A stretch of DNA of 64,000 nucleotides from an uncultured Bacteroidales bacterium (GCA_949289565.1 CASEOO010000030.1:81813-145812), one strand, 5' to 3'. Positions 27,683-36,756 are shown, counted from the first letter of the stretch. Notes: generated by a model from the letters alone, not told the origin. Numbers and translations are program-made.

Positions 27683-28206
27683 CTCCAGCCCTCCTGTCTC
27701 TCACCGGATGTGAGCATGTTGACTACAGGGATTGAAAGAAGGAAGCCGCAGAGCAGCGAAGCCGCAAACCTGGCCAGATTGAAAAGGAAGGTTCTCGCCC
27801 CGGCTCCGTCGATAATTATGTAGACGGACAGGAAAATGGCCTGGCATACGAGTATGGCCGCAGATATTTTGGGAAAGCCGTTCTTTTTGATGGAAAAGCC
27901 GTCTCCCCGTTCTGAATGCTCTTTGCCGAAGAGAAGCCTCACAAGGATGTTTCTGACAAATGCCACAGGGACCAGCGCGGCCATGTTGAGCCCGATGACG
28001 CCTTCTGCAAGCCAGTCTACAGCAAGTCCGGACACAGCCGCTATAAGCATGAGCACTATGGCAGGAATGCCGGGAGGCAGGCAAAGAACTATGGCCGGCA
28101 ATATCGACAGCATGACATATGGCCCTGAATTTATGAAATTGCAGATAAGAATCTGGCCTGTCAGCAGCAGTATGTACATCAGGGTGAAATTCTGGCTAGT
28201 CTTCAT
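27679..28206 (-). CDS. mreD: Rod shape-determining protein MreD
   Basis: Inner-membrane partner of MreC in the elongasome. The 175 residues form about five hydrophobic segments (e.g. YILLLTGQILICNFI, ILPAIVLCLPPGIPAIVLML), as expected for MreD, whose sequence is otherwise poorly conserved. Identification rests on position between mreC and PBP2 as well as on topology. It overlaps mreC by 11 bp and PBP2 by 4 bp. Confidence 0.88.
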   Translation of the reverse strand: MKTSQNFTLMYILLLTGQILICNFINSGPYVMLSILPAIVLCLPPGIPAIVLMLIAAVSGLAVDWLAEGVIGLNMAALVPVAFVRNILVRLLFGKEHSERGDGFSIKKNGFPKISAAILVCQAIFLSVYIIIDGAGARTFLFNLARFAASLLCGFLLSIPVVNMLTSGERQEGWR

Positions 28207-29020
28207 CTTCCACCTCCAGTTCTTCTATTTCAGTGTCATCTGTATTGTTCACGACTGTCACGTATCTGATAGCGCTGAAGTCAGAGAACAGCGTCACCTT
28301 GACATCGTATGTGGAGCCGTTGACCACAGAGGCCTCGCCTGTTATGCCGAGAGGTATGTCTGCGGGAAAAATGGATGAAAACCCGCTGGTGTAGACAGTG
28401 TCGCCTTCGTTGATATGGATATGCTGCGGAATTTCCTTGAGGATGGCCCCGTTGCTTGTGACCCCGTTCCATATCAGTTCTCCCGCAGGCCCTTCTTTCC
28501 CTATGCGTGCGCTCACTGTCATCCCGGTATTTTTGAATGACCGGGCATATGAATAATGTTTTCCGACAGCGTCTATGATTCCGGCAACTCCATTTTCTGT
28601 GATGACCCCGGAGAGTTTTTCTATTCCGTCTTCCGAGCCTTTGTCCAGAATGAGATAGTTGTGCTGCTTGTTATTGCTGACCTTTACGGCTTCCGCATGC
28701 AGATACCTGAATCCGCCTACGACATTCCTCGCGCTGTCTTCGGCTATTTCCTTCCCGGTGGAGGCGCAGTATTCCCTGATGACATTTCTAAGCCGGTAGT
28801 TTTCTTCAGCCAGGGCCGCGTTCTGTTTCCGCAGGGAAAAATAGTCCCTGATGCTTTCAGTTCCTCCCCAGACTGCGCCTTGGAATGCATGGATTCCCTT
28901 GGAAAGCCATATATCCTGCATCGGGCCGTCATGTTTAAGCATGACCAATGCAGCCGCTTCGAGAAGAATGAAGACAGCTGCATTGAATATGATTCTGAAT
29001 ATGTTTCCGCCCCTGGACAT
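28196..29020 (-). CDS. mreC: Rod shape-determining protein MreC
   Basis: Periplasmic scaffold linking MreB to PBP2 and RodA. One N-terminal membrane helix (FNAAVFILLEAAALVML) is followed by a coiled coil (LRKQNAALAEENYRLRNVIR, residues ~63-82) and a beta-rich domain with DKGSEDGIEKLSGVITENGV and YTSGFSSIFPADIPLG. 274 residues, normal. It starts 1 bp after the mreB stop and overlaps mreD. Confidence 0.94.
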   Translation of the reverse strand: MSRGGNIFRIIFNAAVFILLEAAALVMLKHDGPMQDIWLSKGIHAFQGAVWGGTESIRDYFSLRKQNAALAEENYRLRNVIREYCASTGKEIAEDSARNVVGGFRYLHAEAVKVSNNKQHNYLILDKGSEDGIEKLSGVITENGVAGIIDAVGKHYSYARSFKNTGMTVSARIGKEGPAGELIWNGVTSNGAILKEIPQHIHINEGDTVYTSGFSSIFPADIPLGITGEASVVNGSTYDVKVTLFSDFSAIRYVTVVNNTDDTEIEELEVEDED

Positions 29021-29021
29021 C

Positions 29022-30053
29022 CTATCTCATCAGGAACGGGTATCTGTCAGTATGCTTGAGAGCCAGGCATGTGCCTCTGGCCACTGCCCTGAGCGGATCT
29101 TCCGCAACGTGGAACGGAATGTTCACCTTCTCGGAAAGCCTCTTGTCCAGGCCTCTCAGAAGCGCTCCTCCGCCTGAAAGGTATATGCCGCTTTCCACAA
29201 TGTCTGAATATAGCTCAGGAGGAGTCTGCTCCAGAACATGAAGGACGGCCGCCTCTATCCTGGCTATGGACTTGTCCAGACAGTGGGCTACTTCCTGATA
29301 TGTGATCGTGGCGTCAACAGGATGGGCAGTCATAAGGTTAGGACCTCTCACGAGCATCGGCTCCGGCTCGACATCCAGGTCTGTAATGACTGAGCCTACG
29401 GCAATCTTAATTTTTTCGGCCGTGATTTCCCCGACCTTTATGTTGTGCTGCTGCTTCATGTAATACTGGATGTCGCTTGTGAACACGTCGCCTGCCACCT
29501 TGATGCTGTTCTGCTGTACAATGCCTCCCAGCGAGATGACAGCGATTTCTGTGGTGCCGCCTCCTATGTCCACCACCATATTTCCTTTCGGCGCTTCTAC
29601 ATCCATTCCGATACCCAGAGCCGCGGCCATAGGCTCGAAAATAAGGTATACATCACGTCCTCCTGCATGTTCGGCAGAATCTCGCACTGCGCGGATTTCC
29701 ACTTCTGTACTTCCGGACGGGATGCCGACCACGATTTTCAGGTTCGGGGTGAAGATAGACCGCCTGCGGCTGTTCACTTCCTTTATGAATCCGCGGATCA
29801 TCAGCTCAGCCGCATTGAAGTCGGCAATCACTCCATCTTTCAGCGGCCTGATGGTCTTGATGCTTGGATTCACCTTTTCATGCATCAGCTTGGCTTTCTG
29901 TCCAAGGGCGATCGGCTTGCCTGTGTTATTGTCGATGGCTATGATGCTGGGCTCGTCCAGAACGATCTCGTCATTCTGGAAAATCACCGTGTTTGCGGTG
30001 CCCAGGTCCATGGCCAGTTCTTGTGTCAAGAAAGAAAAACCCATTGTCGTCAA
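29022..30053 (-). CDS. mreB: Rod shape-determining protein MreB
   Basis: Bacterial actin homologue that directs the elongation machinery along the inner membrane. The phosphate loop AMDLGTANTVIF, VVGIPSGSTEVE, FEPMAAALGIGMDV and VDIGGGTTEIAVI are the actin-fold nucleotide motifs, and SGGGALLRGLD closes the site. 343 residues, normal. Two ATGs 9 bp apart (30053, 30044) are possible starts. It is first in the five-gene elongation operon mreB-mreC-mreD-mrdA-rodA. Confidence 0.97.
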   Translation of the reverse strand: MTTMGFSFLTQELAMDLGTANTVIFQNDEIVLDEPSIIAIDNNTGKPIALGQKAKLMHEKVNPSIKTIRPLKDGVIADFNAAELMIRGFIKEVNSRRRSIFTPNLKIVVGIPSGSTEVEIRAVRDSAEHAGGRDVYLIFEPMAAALGIGMDVEAPKGNMVVDIGGGTTEIAVISLGGIVQQNSIKVAGDVFTSDIQYYMKQQHNIKVGEITAEKIKIAVGSVITDLDVEPEPMLVRGPNLMTAHPVDATITYQEVAHCLDKSIARIEAAVLHVLEQTPPELYSDIVESGIYLSGGGALLRGLDKRLSEKVNIPFHVAEDPLRAVARGTCLALKHTDRYPFLMR

Positions 30054-30083
30054 TTATATTTTACTATGTAAACAAATAACTGC

Positions 30084-30091
30084 CAAATTTA
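30084..30091 (-). promoter_or_regulatory. Predicted -7 box of the mreB operon
   Basis: TAAATTTG on the minus strand, 31 bp before the mreB ATG. The -33 element is unclear. Confidence 0.45.
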
Positions 30092-30125
30092 TGAAAAAAA
30101 ACTCTTTTGTTAGTGCTAATTTCAG

Positions 30126-30133
30126 TATTTTTG
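30126..30133 (+). promoter_or_regulatory. Predicted -7 box of ispD
   Basis: TATTTTTG, 26 bp before ATG 30160. TTTG at 30106-30109 is a plausible but closely spaced -33 element. Confidence 0.55.
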
Positions 30134-30159
30134 AGCCATATAATTGAAAAAAACGTGAT

Positions 30160-30852
30160 ATGGGACGAGACAGATATCTGGTGCTGGTGGCTGGCGGCGG
30201 CGGCACGAGAATGGGAGGAAAGCTTCCCAAGCAATTTATGGAGATCTGCGGGAAAGCTGTGCTCCACCATACTTTGTCCAGATTTGTGTCAGCCTTGCCT
30301 GGCATCCGTGTGGTGACAGTCCTGCCGGATGAGTGGCGGGAAACATGGAAAGACTACTGTTGCGCCCGCAATGTGGCTTGCGCGCAGGTGCTGGTCTCCG
30401 GAGGCATCACCAGGTTTCATTCAGTGAAGAACGCTCTGTCGAAAATTCCGGACGGAGCTCTCGCTGCAGTCCATGACGGTGTCCGTCCGCTGGTCTCAGC
30501 CGAGATGCTTCACAGGCTTTTCACTGCGGCAGAAGACTGCCCTGCGGTGGTGCCAGTAGTTCCTGTTGTGGATACATTGAAAGTTCTGAAAAAGACAGAT
30601 GCTTCCGGCCTGTCTCCGGTTCCTGGCGAGAAAGCTGACAGGAGCAGGCTGTTCGCGGCCCAGACTCCGCAGATATTCTGGTCGGAAATTCTCAGGGAGG
30701 CGTACAGCCAGCCGTATTCCACTGAGTTCACGGACGATGCTTCTGTAGTGGAGAGCTATGGAGGCGAGATCAAATATCTGGAGGGCGAGAAATACAATAT
30801 AAAGCTCACCACCCCTGACGACCTGGTGATAGCGGAAGCTCTCCTGAGATAG
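30160..30852 (+). CDS. ispD: 2-C-methyl-D-erythritol 4-phosphate cytidylyltransferase
   Basis: Third step of the MEP pathway to isoprenoids: couples methylerythritol phosphate with CTP. The nucleotide-binding loop reads VAGGGGTRMGGKLPKQF. Other conserved blocks are GGITRFHSVKNAL, VHDGVRPLVS, AAQTPQIF and TDDASVVESYG. 230 residues, normal. A monocistronic gene convergent with the Lrp regulator, 12 bp apart. Confidence 0.95.
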   Translation: MGRDRYLVLVAGGGGTRMGGKLPKQFMEICGKAVLHHTLSRFVSALPGIRVVTVLPDEWRETWKDYCCARNVACAQVLVSGGITRFHSVKNALSKIPDGALAAVHDGVRPLVSAEMLHRLFTAAEDCPAVVPVVPVVDTLKVLKKTDASGLSPVPGEKADRSRLFAAQTPQIFWSEILREAYSQPYSTEFTDDASVVESYGGEIKYLEGEKYNIKLTTPDDLVIAEALLR

Positions 30853-30864
30853 AAGGCTTCCAGG

Positions 30865-31383
30865 CTATTCTTCAGCGCTCTGCACCTTCCTTATGTTGGC
30901 TGAGAAGCTGGTGTTTTGGTATTCTTTGACCCATACCTGGCGTTCTATCGCCTGGTCGAGGGAAATCTGTGTCTCAGTCGACTGCACGTATGGTATCTTC
31001 TGTATGGTGTTCACCAGAATCTCCATCAGATGGTCGTGGTTGAAGCAGTATATTTTCAGAAGCAGGGCGTATTTCCCTGTTACGAAATGGCATTCTACTA
31101 TTTCGGATATTTTTTTGAAAGATTCTATGACCTCCGGATATCTATTTGATTCAGACAGGGATACGCTCACAAAAGCGCATACGTTCAGTCCTAAGGCCTG
31201 CGGCTTGACCAGCAGTCTTGAACCTGTGATGACCCCGTTTGCCTCCAGTCTTTTCACTCTTTGATGTATGGCGGCCCCTGAGACCCCGCACTCACGTGCG
31301 ATTTCCAGGAAAGGCATTCTGGCATTTTTGACCAGGAATGACAAGATTTTCTGATCGATTTGATCGATGTGATAGCTGTGCAT
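30865..31383 (-). CDS. Lrp/AsnC family transcriptional regulator
   Basis: Feast/famine regulator that responds to an amino acid or similar ligand. The N-terminal helix-turn-helix is visible in LDQKILSFLVKNARMPFLEI-type spacing (DQIDQKILSFL, then GVSGAAIHQRVKRLEANGVI). The C-terminal RAM domain follows (VCAFVSVSL, YALLLKIYC). ATG 31383 gives 172 residues, the family norm; the frame is open further upstream but into a hairpin. The regulated gene is unknown; autoregulation is usual in the family. Confidence 0.92.
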   Translation of the reverse strand: MHSYHIDQIDQKILSFLVKNARMPFLEIARECGVSGAAIHQRVKRLEANGVITGSRLLVKPQALGLNVCAFVSVSLSESNRYPEVIESFKKISEIVECHFVTGKYALLLKIYCFNHDHLMEILVNTIQKIPYVQSTETQISLDQAIERQVWVKEYQNTSFSANIRKVQSAEE

Positions 31384-31434
31384 TGTAATAATCCTTAATA
31401 AATCTGTCGCGAAGTTATAACAAATTTTTAATAA

Positions 31435-31476
31435 ATTGGCGCAAATCTGATAAAGTTTTATCTGATTTGCGCCAAT
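31435..31476 (-). terminator. Long hairpin between topA and the Lrp gene
   Basis: Two 20-nt arms (31435-31454 and 31457-31476) pair with a single mismatch around a 2-nt centre. Followed on the minus strand by a TTTATTAAAAATTT stretch. It may terminate topA, or, being close to a palindrome just upstream of an Lrp-type gene, serve as its operator. Confidence 0.55.
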
Positions 31477-31506
31477 AATCGGCATTTAAATTACAAATTG
31501 TAATAT

Positions 31507-33828
31507 TTACTTCCTGGCAGAGCTCTTTTTCCTCCTGCCTCTTCCTGTCGGAGCTCCTTCTTCTATGATTTTTTTGCAGTCCTCTTCTGTCAGACTTCCG
31601 GCATCTGTGCCTTTAGGTATCCTGTAATTGTTCCCGTCGAACTTGATATATGGCCCGTAGCTGCCTGCCAATACCTGGATTCCGCTTTCTGTGAAGTCTG
31701 CAATGATCTGTTTCTCTGGCTTCGAGTCCGCCTTTGCGATGATTTCTATGCATTGCTCCAGGGTCACATTGACAGGGTCTGTGCCGCGTGGCAGGGAGAC
31801 ATTCTTGTCCCCGTATTTGAGGTATGGCCCGAAGCGCCCTTTCGTGGCGATGATGTCGGTACCTTCATACTGGCCTACGGTGCGCGGCAGACTGAAAAGC
31901 TTGAGAGCCTCTTCCAGGGTGATGCTCTCTATGAGCTGTCCCGGGCCAAGGCTTGCATATTGCTTCTTGTCACCCTCGCCTTTCTGGATATACGGGCCGT
32001 ATTGTCCGTATTTCGCTATGAGAGGCTGGCCGTCTGCCGGGTCCACTCCCAGTTCTTTGCTCACGTGGCTGTATTCTTTGCTGTTCAGAGTTTCTTCCAC
32101 TTTTTTATGGAACGGAGCGTAGAATTCTGATATCAGGCTTTCCCATTTTTTGTCCCCGGAAGCTATCTGGTCGAACTCTTTTTCTACATTCGCAGTGAAG
32201 CCGTAGTCCAGGATGGCTCCGAACTTGTCGACCAGGAAGTCAGTGACTATCATGCCGACTTCCTGCGGGAGAAGCCGCCCTTTCTCTGCACCTGCAGTCT
32301 CTGTCCTGGATATTTCCGCTATTGCCCCGTTTTTCAGCACATAGTCCGTGACAGGGATCTTCTCCCCAGGCTTGTCACCTTTTATTATATAGCCGCGCCC
32401 GGTGGTGAGCGTCGATATCGTCGGTGCGTATGTGGAAGGCCTGCCGATGCCTAGCTCCTCCAGTTTATTGACGAGGGAGGCTTCTGAATATCTGGCCGGG
32501 GGCGCCGTGAATTTGCAGCTGGCTGTGATGCCGTTCTCTTCCATGGCCTCTCCTGTCTTGAGTTCAGGGAGAATTACTTCCTCGCTGTCCTGTTTCTCGT
32601 CTTCATAGCCTTCGATATACAGCTTGAGGAAGCCGTCGAAAAGCACTTCTGTCGACTGTGTGGTGAAAAGTTCGGTGAATTTGTCAGAGCTTATCTTGAT
32701 GTTGGTCCGGAGAAGCCTGGCGTCAGCCATTTGCGAGGCAACGGTCCGTTTCCAGATAAGTTCGTACAGCTTCTTCTCCTGCTGAGTGCCCGGGATCTCT
32801 GTATTGTTTATGAAGGTAGGCCTGATCGCTTCATGGGCTTCCTGCGCTCCTTTGCTTTTGGTCTTGTACTGGCGTGGCTTTGAATATTCCTCTCCGAAAT
32901 TTCCGGTTATATATTCTTTTGCGCTGTTGACTGCCAGAGACGCCATGTGCGTGGAGTCGGTACGCATATAGGTGATATATCCTGACTCATACAGCTTTTG
33001 GGCAATGCTCATGGTCTGGCTTACAGAGAATCTCAGCTTTCTAGCCGCTTCCTGCTGCAGCGATGAAGTGGTGAACGGCGCGGCCGGTGTCCTGCTTCCT
33101 TCTTTTTTGTCTATGCCGCTGATTTTGAATGAAGCTCCTATGCATTTCTTCAGAAAAGCTTTGGCCTCCCCGGCTGTCTTGAACTTGGTGTCCAGCGATG
33201 CTTTCACTTTTACATTGGCCGGCAGGCCAGCCGGATGGAAGATGGCTTCGACCTTGTAAAACTGCTCTTTCTGAAATCCGATGATCTCTTTTTCCCTGTC
33301 TACTACCAGCCTGAGGGCTACGGACTGCACGCGTCCGGCGGAAAGCTTCGGCTGTATCTTCCTCCACAGCACCGGAGAAAGTTCGAATCCTACCAGCCTG
33401 TCCAGCACCCGTCTGGCTTGCTGAGCGTCTACCAGGTCCATGTCTATGTCCCGTGGGTTTTTTATCGCATTCAGGATGGCGTCTTTGGTGATTTCATGGA
33501 AGACTATCCTTCTGGTGTTTTCCTTGGCCAGGCCGAGAGTCTCGAAAAGATGCCAGGATATCGCCTCTCCTTCACGGTCCTCATCGGATGCAAGCCACAC
33601 CGTGGAAGCGGACTGGGCGGCCTTTTTCAGGTCTGCAACTATCGCTTTCTTGTCAGACGGTATCTCGTATTCAGGCTTGAACCCGTGCTCGATGTCGATG
33701 CTCAGCCTGCTCTTGCTGAGGTCTCTGATGTGGCCCTTGCTGGATTTTACATTGAAATCCTTTCCCAGAAATTTCTGTATGGTCTTGGCCTTTTCAGGAG
33801 ACTCGACGATTACTAGATTTTCTTCCAT
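31507..33828 (-). CDS. topA: DNA topoisomerase I (type IA)
   Basis: Relaxes negative supercoils by cutting one strand through a tyrosine. The Toprim domain opens the protein (IVESPEKAKTIQKFLG, then WLASDEDREGEAISWHL). The active-site tyrosine is in GYITYMRTDSTHM near residue 290. The C-terminal part has three short repeat domains with KYGQYGPYIQKG, KGRFGPYLKYG and SYGPYIKFDG instead of classical zinc fingers, followed by a basic tail (GRGRRKKSSARK). 773 residues, normal. Confidence 0.97.
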   Translation of the reverse strand: MEENLVIVESPEKAKTIQKFLGKDFNVKSSKGHIRDLSKSRLSIDIEHGFKPEYEIPSDKKAIVADLKKAAQSASTVWLASDEDREGEAISWHLFETLGLAKENTRRIVFHEITKDAILNAIKNPRDIDMDLVDAQQARRVLDRLVGFELSPVLWRKIQPKLSAGRVQSVALRLVVDREKEIIGFQKEQFYKVEAIFHPAGLPANVKVKASLDTKFKTAGEAKAFLKKCIGASFKISGIDKKEGSRTPAAPFTTSSLQQEAARKLRFSVSQTMSIAQKLYESGYITYMRTDSTHMASLAVNSAKEYITGNFGEEYSKPRQYKTKSKGAQEAHEAIRPTFINNTEIPGTQQEKKLYELIWKRTVASQMADARLLRTNIKISSDKFTELFTTQSTEVLFDGFLKLYIEGYEDEKQDSEEVILPELKTGEAMEENGITASCKFTAPPARYSEASLVNKLEELGIGRPSTYAPTISTLTTGRGYIIKGDKPGEKIPVTDYVLKNGAIAEISRTETAGAEKGRLLPQEVGMIVTDFLVDKFGAILDYGFTANVEKEFDQIASGDKKWESLISEFYAPFHKKVEETLNSKEYSHVSKELGVDPADGQPLIAKYGQYGPYIQKGEGDKKQYASLGPGQLIESITLEEALKLFSLPRTVGQYEGTDIIATKGRFGPYLKYGDKNVSLPRGTDPVNVTLEQCIEIIAKADSKPEKQIIADFTESGIQVLAGSYGPYIKFDGNNYRIPKGTDAGSLTEEDCKKIIEEGAPTGRGRRKKSSARK

Positions 33829-33855
33829 GACTTTTTCTTTTCAATAAGTTTCGGG

Positions 33856-33875
33856 TGGACGGCCCGGCCCGTCCA
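33856..33875 (-). other. Inverted repeat in the topA leader
   Basis: Arms TGGACGG and CCGTCCA with a 6-nt GC centre, lying between the predicted promoter box and the topA start, near the 5' end of the mRNA. Function unknown. Confidence 0.4.
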
Positions 33876-33889
33876 ATGTTTTGAGCCTG

Positions 33890-33897
33890 CAAAGTAA
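33890..33897 (-). promoter_or_regulatory. Possible -7 box of topA
   Basis: TTACTTTG on the minus strand, one mismatch to TAnnTTTG, 62 bp before the topA ATG. Confidence 0.35.
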
Positions 33898-33984
33898 AAC
33901 ACAAACTGTCTAATAATCAAATTTTTTTCAATCCTTCCGGCACATCTTCCGGGGTGCCTCCATGTTTCCCGGCTGAAAACACTT

Positions 33985-34035
33985 GAGGGGTGAATGCCGG
34001 TTAAACTTGCATTTAACTTCAGGCATTCACCCCTC
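33985..34035 (-). terminator. Hairpin behind the isomerase gene, probable terminator
   Basis: A 14-bp stem (33985-33998 with 34022-34035) encloses a second small stem, 25 bp past the isomerase stop. The T run after it is weak. Confidence 0.6.
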
Positions 34036-34060
34036 TGATTTCAATACCGGTAACTGATCC

Positions 34061-35824
34061 TTATTTCATAAAGGCTTTCACCATCATTATCTCCCTGCCG
34101 GAAGTGTTGACTATGCGGTATGAACCGGCGGCCGCGGATATCACCAGGGTTTCAGCATAACTCAGGTGGAACACCTTGCCTCCCGCAGTCACCACATCAG
34201 CTGTCTCGCCTTCTACCAGGTTGAGCACGTGGCATTTGCCTTCGGTTCTGACAGTGACTTCCGATTTGATTGTATACCTGTGGACATCGTATGAATGCTT
34301 CGGATGGGTAGCCAGATGCCACAGCTCCCAGTCTTCGCCTTTTTCCATCAGTTCAGGATGGCATACATGTTCCTTTTTTATCTTCTCTCCCTTGCGGTCG
34401 AAGCACAGGTTTTCCATGGCGCGCCGGATGTTGAGCGGCCTTGGCTTGCCGTCCAGGTCCAGCGCCAGCCAGTCGTACATCTTGAATGTGAATATGTACG
34501 GAGTAGTGCTTATCTCCAGGACCAGATTGTTCCTTCCGGAGCTGTGGAGCGTTCCCGGGGGGATGAGGAAGAGGTCGTGCTTGTGCGCATGTTCTGCGTT
34601 GATGTATTTCGGAACGTCAAGAGGAGTTCCGTGAGTGAAGCTCTCTGTCAGGGCCTTTTCGAACTCGGAAGGCACTATGTCGTCCTGGAATCCGAGATAA
34701 ACCACGGAGTCCGGGCAGGTGTCCAATATATAGTAAGTCTCTTCCTGCGTAAGGACCTCTCCGAAATTCTTCTGGATATATTCTTTGTGCGGATGGCACT
34801 GTATGGAAAGATTGCCACCGTCGAAATTGTCCAGATAGTCCATGCGGATAGGGAATTCATCGCCGTAAGCTTCGCGGCATTCCTTGCCTACGACATTTTC
34901 ACCTCCTTCATACATCACCATGTCGAACGACACTTCCAGCATTTTCCTGTCGCTGCTGAAAATCAGCCCGTTTTCAGGCACGATCAGTTCAAAAGACCAT
35001 GCATAGTTCGGCACATCCTGTGCCAATGACTTGATGTGCTCCCTGATCCATTGCCCTCCCCATGCGCCTGGCTCGAACCATGGCCTGACACGGAATCCGT
35101 TTTCTGACATCTCTTTCAGCCCGCTCCTGATGGCGTCGCCGCCGGCCCAGGTGATTTCGCTTTCTCGCTGGCCGTCGATGAAGATGTCTATCGTCGGAAG
35201 CAGATTCTTCTTGTGCCTGTTGAGCACCACCCAGTCCACGAAGTAGAAACGCTTGTACATCTTCTTCGGAGACTCCGGAGCAGAAGCCCCGAAATTCGTG
35301 ATGCTTGCGGCTCTGGCTCTGAACTGTATCTCGTTTTTCGGGATGTCGATGTACACTGAAAGCCCGTCCCAGCCAGCCAGTGAAGCGCCGGTGCCGTATA
35401 TGATGTTCATCCGGGCGTTCTGGTCAGGCTTTATGCTTTCCAGCCTGCCTTTGTCGAACCAGTCTTCAATATGAAGCGGGGCTCTGAATCCGAAAATCGG
35501 GTCGTCTCCGCCTAAATATGGGGCAATCATCCTGTTTATCTCTTCTTCCTCCTTCATGGCGGCGCTCACATTCCACCAGAGAGGCTGTATCCCCATTGCA
35601 GCAAATGCATCAGAAAGGTTTCTGACGAAAATGTCGAACCTGACGCCGATATATCCGTCTATAACCACATTCCTGTATCCGGACATTTTCCTGGCCAGAG
35701 ATGCATAGTCTGACTGGATTTTTCCGGATCCGAGGTCGTGGACAGGATAGATATCATAACCGCTCCTGTTTTCCTCTTTTTCCACCGGAATAAGATGCTG
35801 TGTCGTTTTCCTCAATTCTGACAT
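34061..35824 (-). CDS. Class I mannose-6-phosphate isomerase-like protein with kinase-like N-terminal domain
   Basis: Expected to interconvert mannose-6-phosphate and fructose-6-phosphate. From about residue 245 the protein follows class I isomerases: EPGAWGGQWI, IQCHPHKEYI (Q342, H344, metal ligands) and LFLIPPGTLHSSG (H427). The first ~245 residues are extra. They begin with VVIDGYIGVRFD, which looks like a P-loop kinase start without the Gly-Lys-Ser, and include YFVDWVVLNRHK. 587 residues against ~320-400 for ordinary isomerases. It is 26 bp downstream of the ROK kinase, so mannose phosphorylation and isomerisation are co-transcribed. Confidence 0.8.
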   Translation of the reverse strand: MSELRKTTQHLIPVEKEENRSGYDIYPVHDLGSGKIQSDYASLARKMSGYRNVVIDGYIGVRFDIFVRNLSDAFAAMGIQPLWWNVSAAMKEEEEINRMIAPYLGGDDPIFGFRAPLHIEDWFDKGRLESIKPDQNARMNIIYGTGASLAGWDGLSVYIDIPKNEIQFRARAASITNFGASAPESPKKMYKRFYFVDWVVLNRHKKNLLPTIDIFIDGQRESEITWAGGDAIRSGLKEMSENGFRVRPWFEPGAWGGQWIREHIKSLAQDVPNYAWSFELIVPENGLIFSSDRKMLEVSFDMVMYEGGENVVGKECREAYGDEFPIRMDYLDNFDGGNLSIQCHPHKEYIQKNFGEVLTQEETYYILDTCPDSVVYLGFQDDIVPSEFEKALTESFTHGTPLDVPKYINAEHAHKHDLFLIPPGTLHSSGRNNLVLEISTTPYIFTFKMYDWLALDLDGKPRPLNIRRAMENLCFDRKGEKIKKEHVCHPELMEKGEDWELWHLATHPKHSYDVHRYTIKSEVTVRTEGKCHVLNLVEGETADVVTAGGKVFHLSYAETLVISAAAGSYRIVNTSGREIMMVKAFMK

Positions 35825-35850
35825 GACGAAATCCTATTTTAAATTATTGA

Positions 35851-36756
35851 TTACATAAACAGTGTTGCCCCTCCGATCATGGCCGCGTTGTCCAGCAGCG
35901 CCGATGTGCGCACAGCTGTGCCGCATCCGGCCTTGGCCAGCCCGTCTTCGAGAAAAGGGCCGAAGATTCCGTAGGCGCGGGAAATATTGCCGCCCAGCAC
36001 CAGAACCTCAGCCTTGAACCTGGACAGGACCGGAGCCACGAATTCCGCCAGCCTGCGGCCATATTCTTCGAAAAGCTGTTTTGCGGCCTTGTCGCCGCAA
36101 TGATATCTGTCCACCGCTTCTTTTGCGCCGGGAATGGCCGCTCCTGTCAGTTCCTGATATCTTCTGCACACCCAGCGGGTCGAGAATGCTTCATCCACTA
36201 TCCCGTTTTCGAACGGCAGATGGTACACCCATCCATATGCAGGCACTTCGTCTCCCTTTTCTACCAGATGCCCGTCTTCCACGAAACCGGAGCCGACACC
36301 TGTCCCCAAGGTTATGGCCACGGCGCGGCGCTTTCCTGCGGCCGCTCCGGAAATGCATTCTCCCAAGGCGAAGGCTGATGCGTCATTCAGAAAGCGGAAG
36401 TCGCGGATTCCTGCATCGCTGAGTTTTGTATACAGCGACGAGGCGATGTCCAGCCCGTAAATTCTGTCGTATTTGCCCACTCCATGGACGATGGATATGC
36501 CATGCGCGTAGTCGAAAGGTCCTGGAAATGCGAGGGCCGCTCCTGCGATGTCTCCTGACGGGGACATTTCGATGGATGCTCTTATATTCTCTGCCAGCGC
36601 CGAGATGACGTCGCCGGCGTTTGCTCCGCTGTCAAGCACGCTTGAAAACGGTTTTGTGACTTGTCTTCCTGTTTCGAGGTCTATTACTGAAGAGCAGACA
36701 TGGCTGCCTCCTATATCGACTCCGACAGCGTATCGGTTATCTTTTTGTGGTTTCAT
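35851..36756 (-). CDS. ROK-family sugar kinase
   Basis: Phosphorylates a hexose with ATP; mannose is the likely substrate from context. The phosphate-1 loop is GVDIGGSHVCSSV and the catalytic region RDFRFLNDASAFALGE contains the usual ND aspartate. The ATP site has TLGTGVGSGFV. The cysteine-rich zinc motif usual for ROK kinases (CxCGxxGCxE) is missing: the corresponding stretch, after WVYHLPFENG, has no cysteine cluster. ATG 36756 (301 residues) is used, since the frame upstream crosses the promoter-proximal leader. Divergent from susC. Confidence 0.88.
   Translation of the reverse strand: MKPQKDNRYAVGVDIGGSHVCSSVIDLETGRQVTKPFSSVLDSGANAGDVISALAENIRASIEMSPSGDIAGAALAFPGPFDYAHGISIVHGVGKYDRIYGLDIASSLYTKLSDAGIRDFRFLNDASAFALGECISGAAAGKRRAVAITLGTGVGSGFVEDGHLVEKGDEVPAYGWVYHLPFENGIVDEAFSTRWVCRRYQELTGAAIPGAKEAVDRYHCGDKAAKQLFEEYGRRLAEFVAPVLSRFKAEVLVLGGNISRAYGIFGPFLEDGLAKAGCGTAVRTSALLDNAAMIGGATLFM

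Noticed and set aside
25850..30053. mreBCD-PBP2-rodA as an unusual cluster
   Set aside because: Order and content are the standard elongation operon of the phylum.
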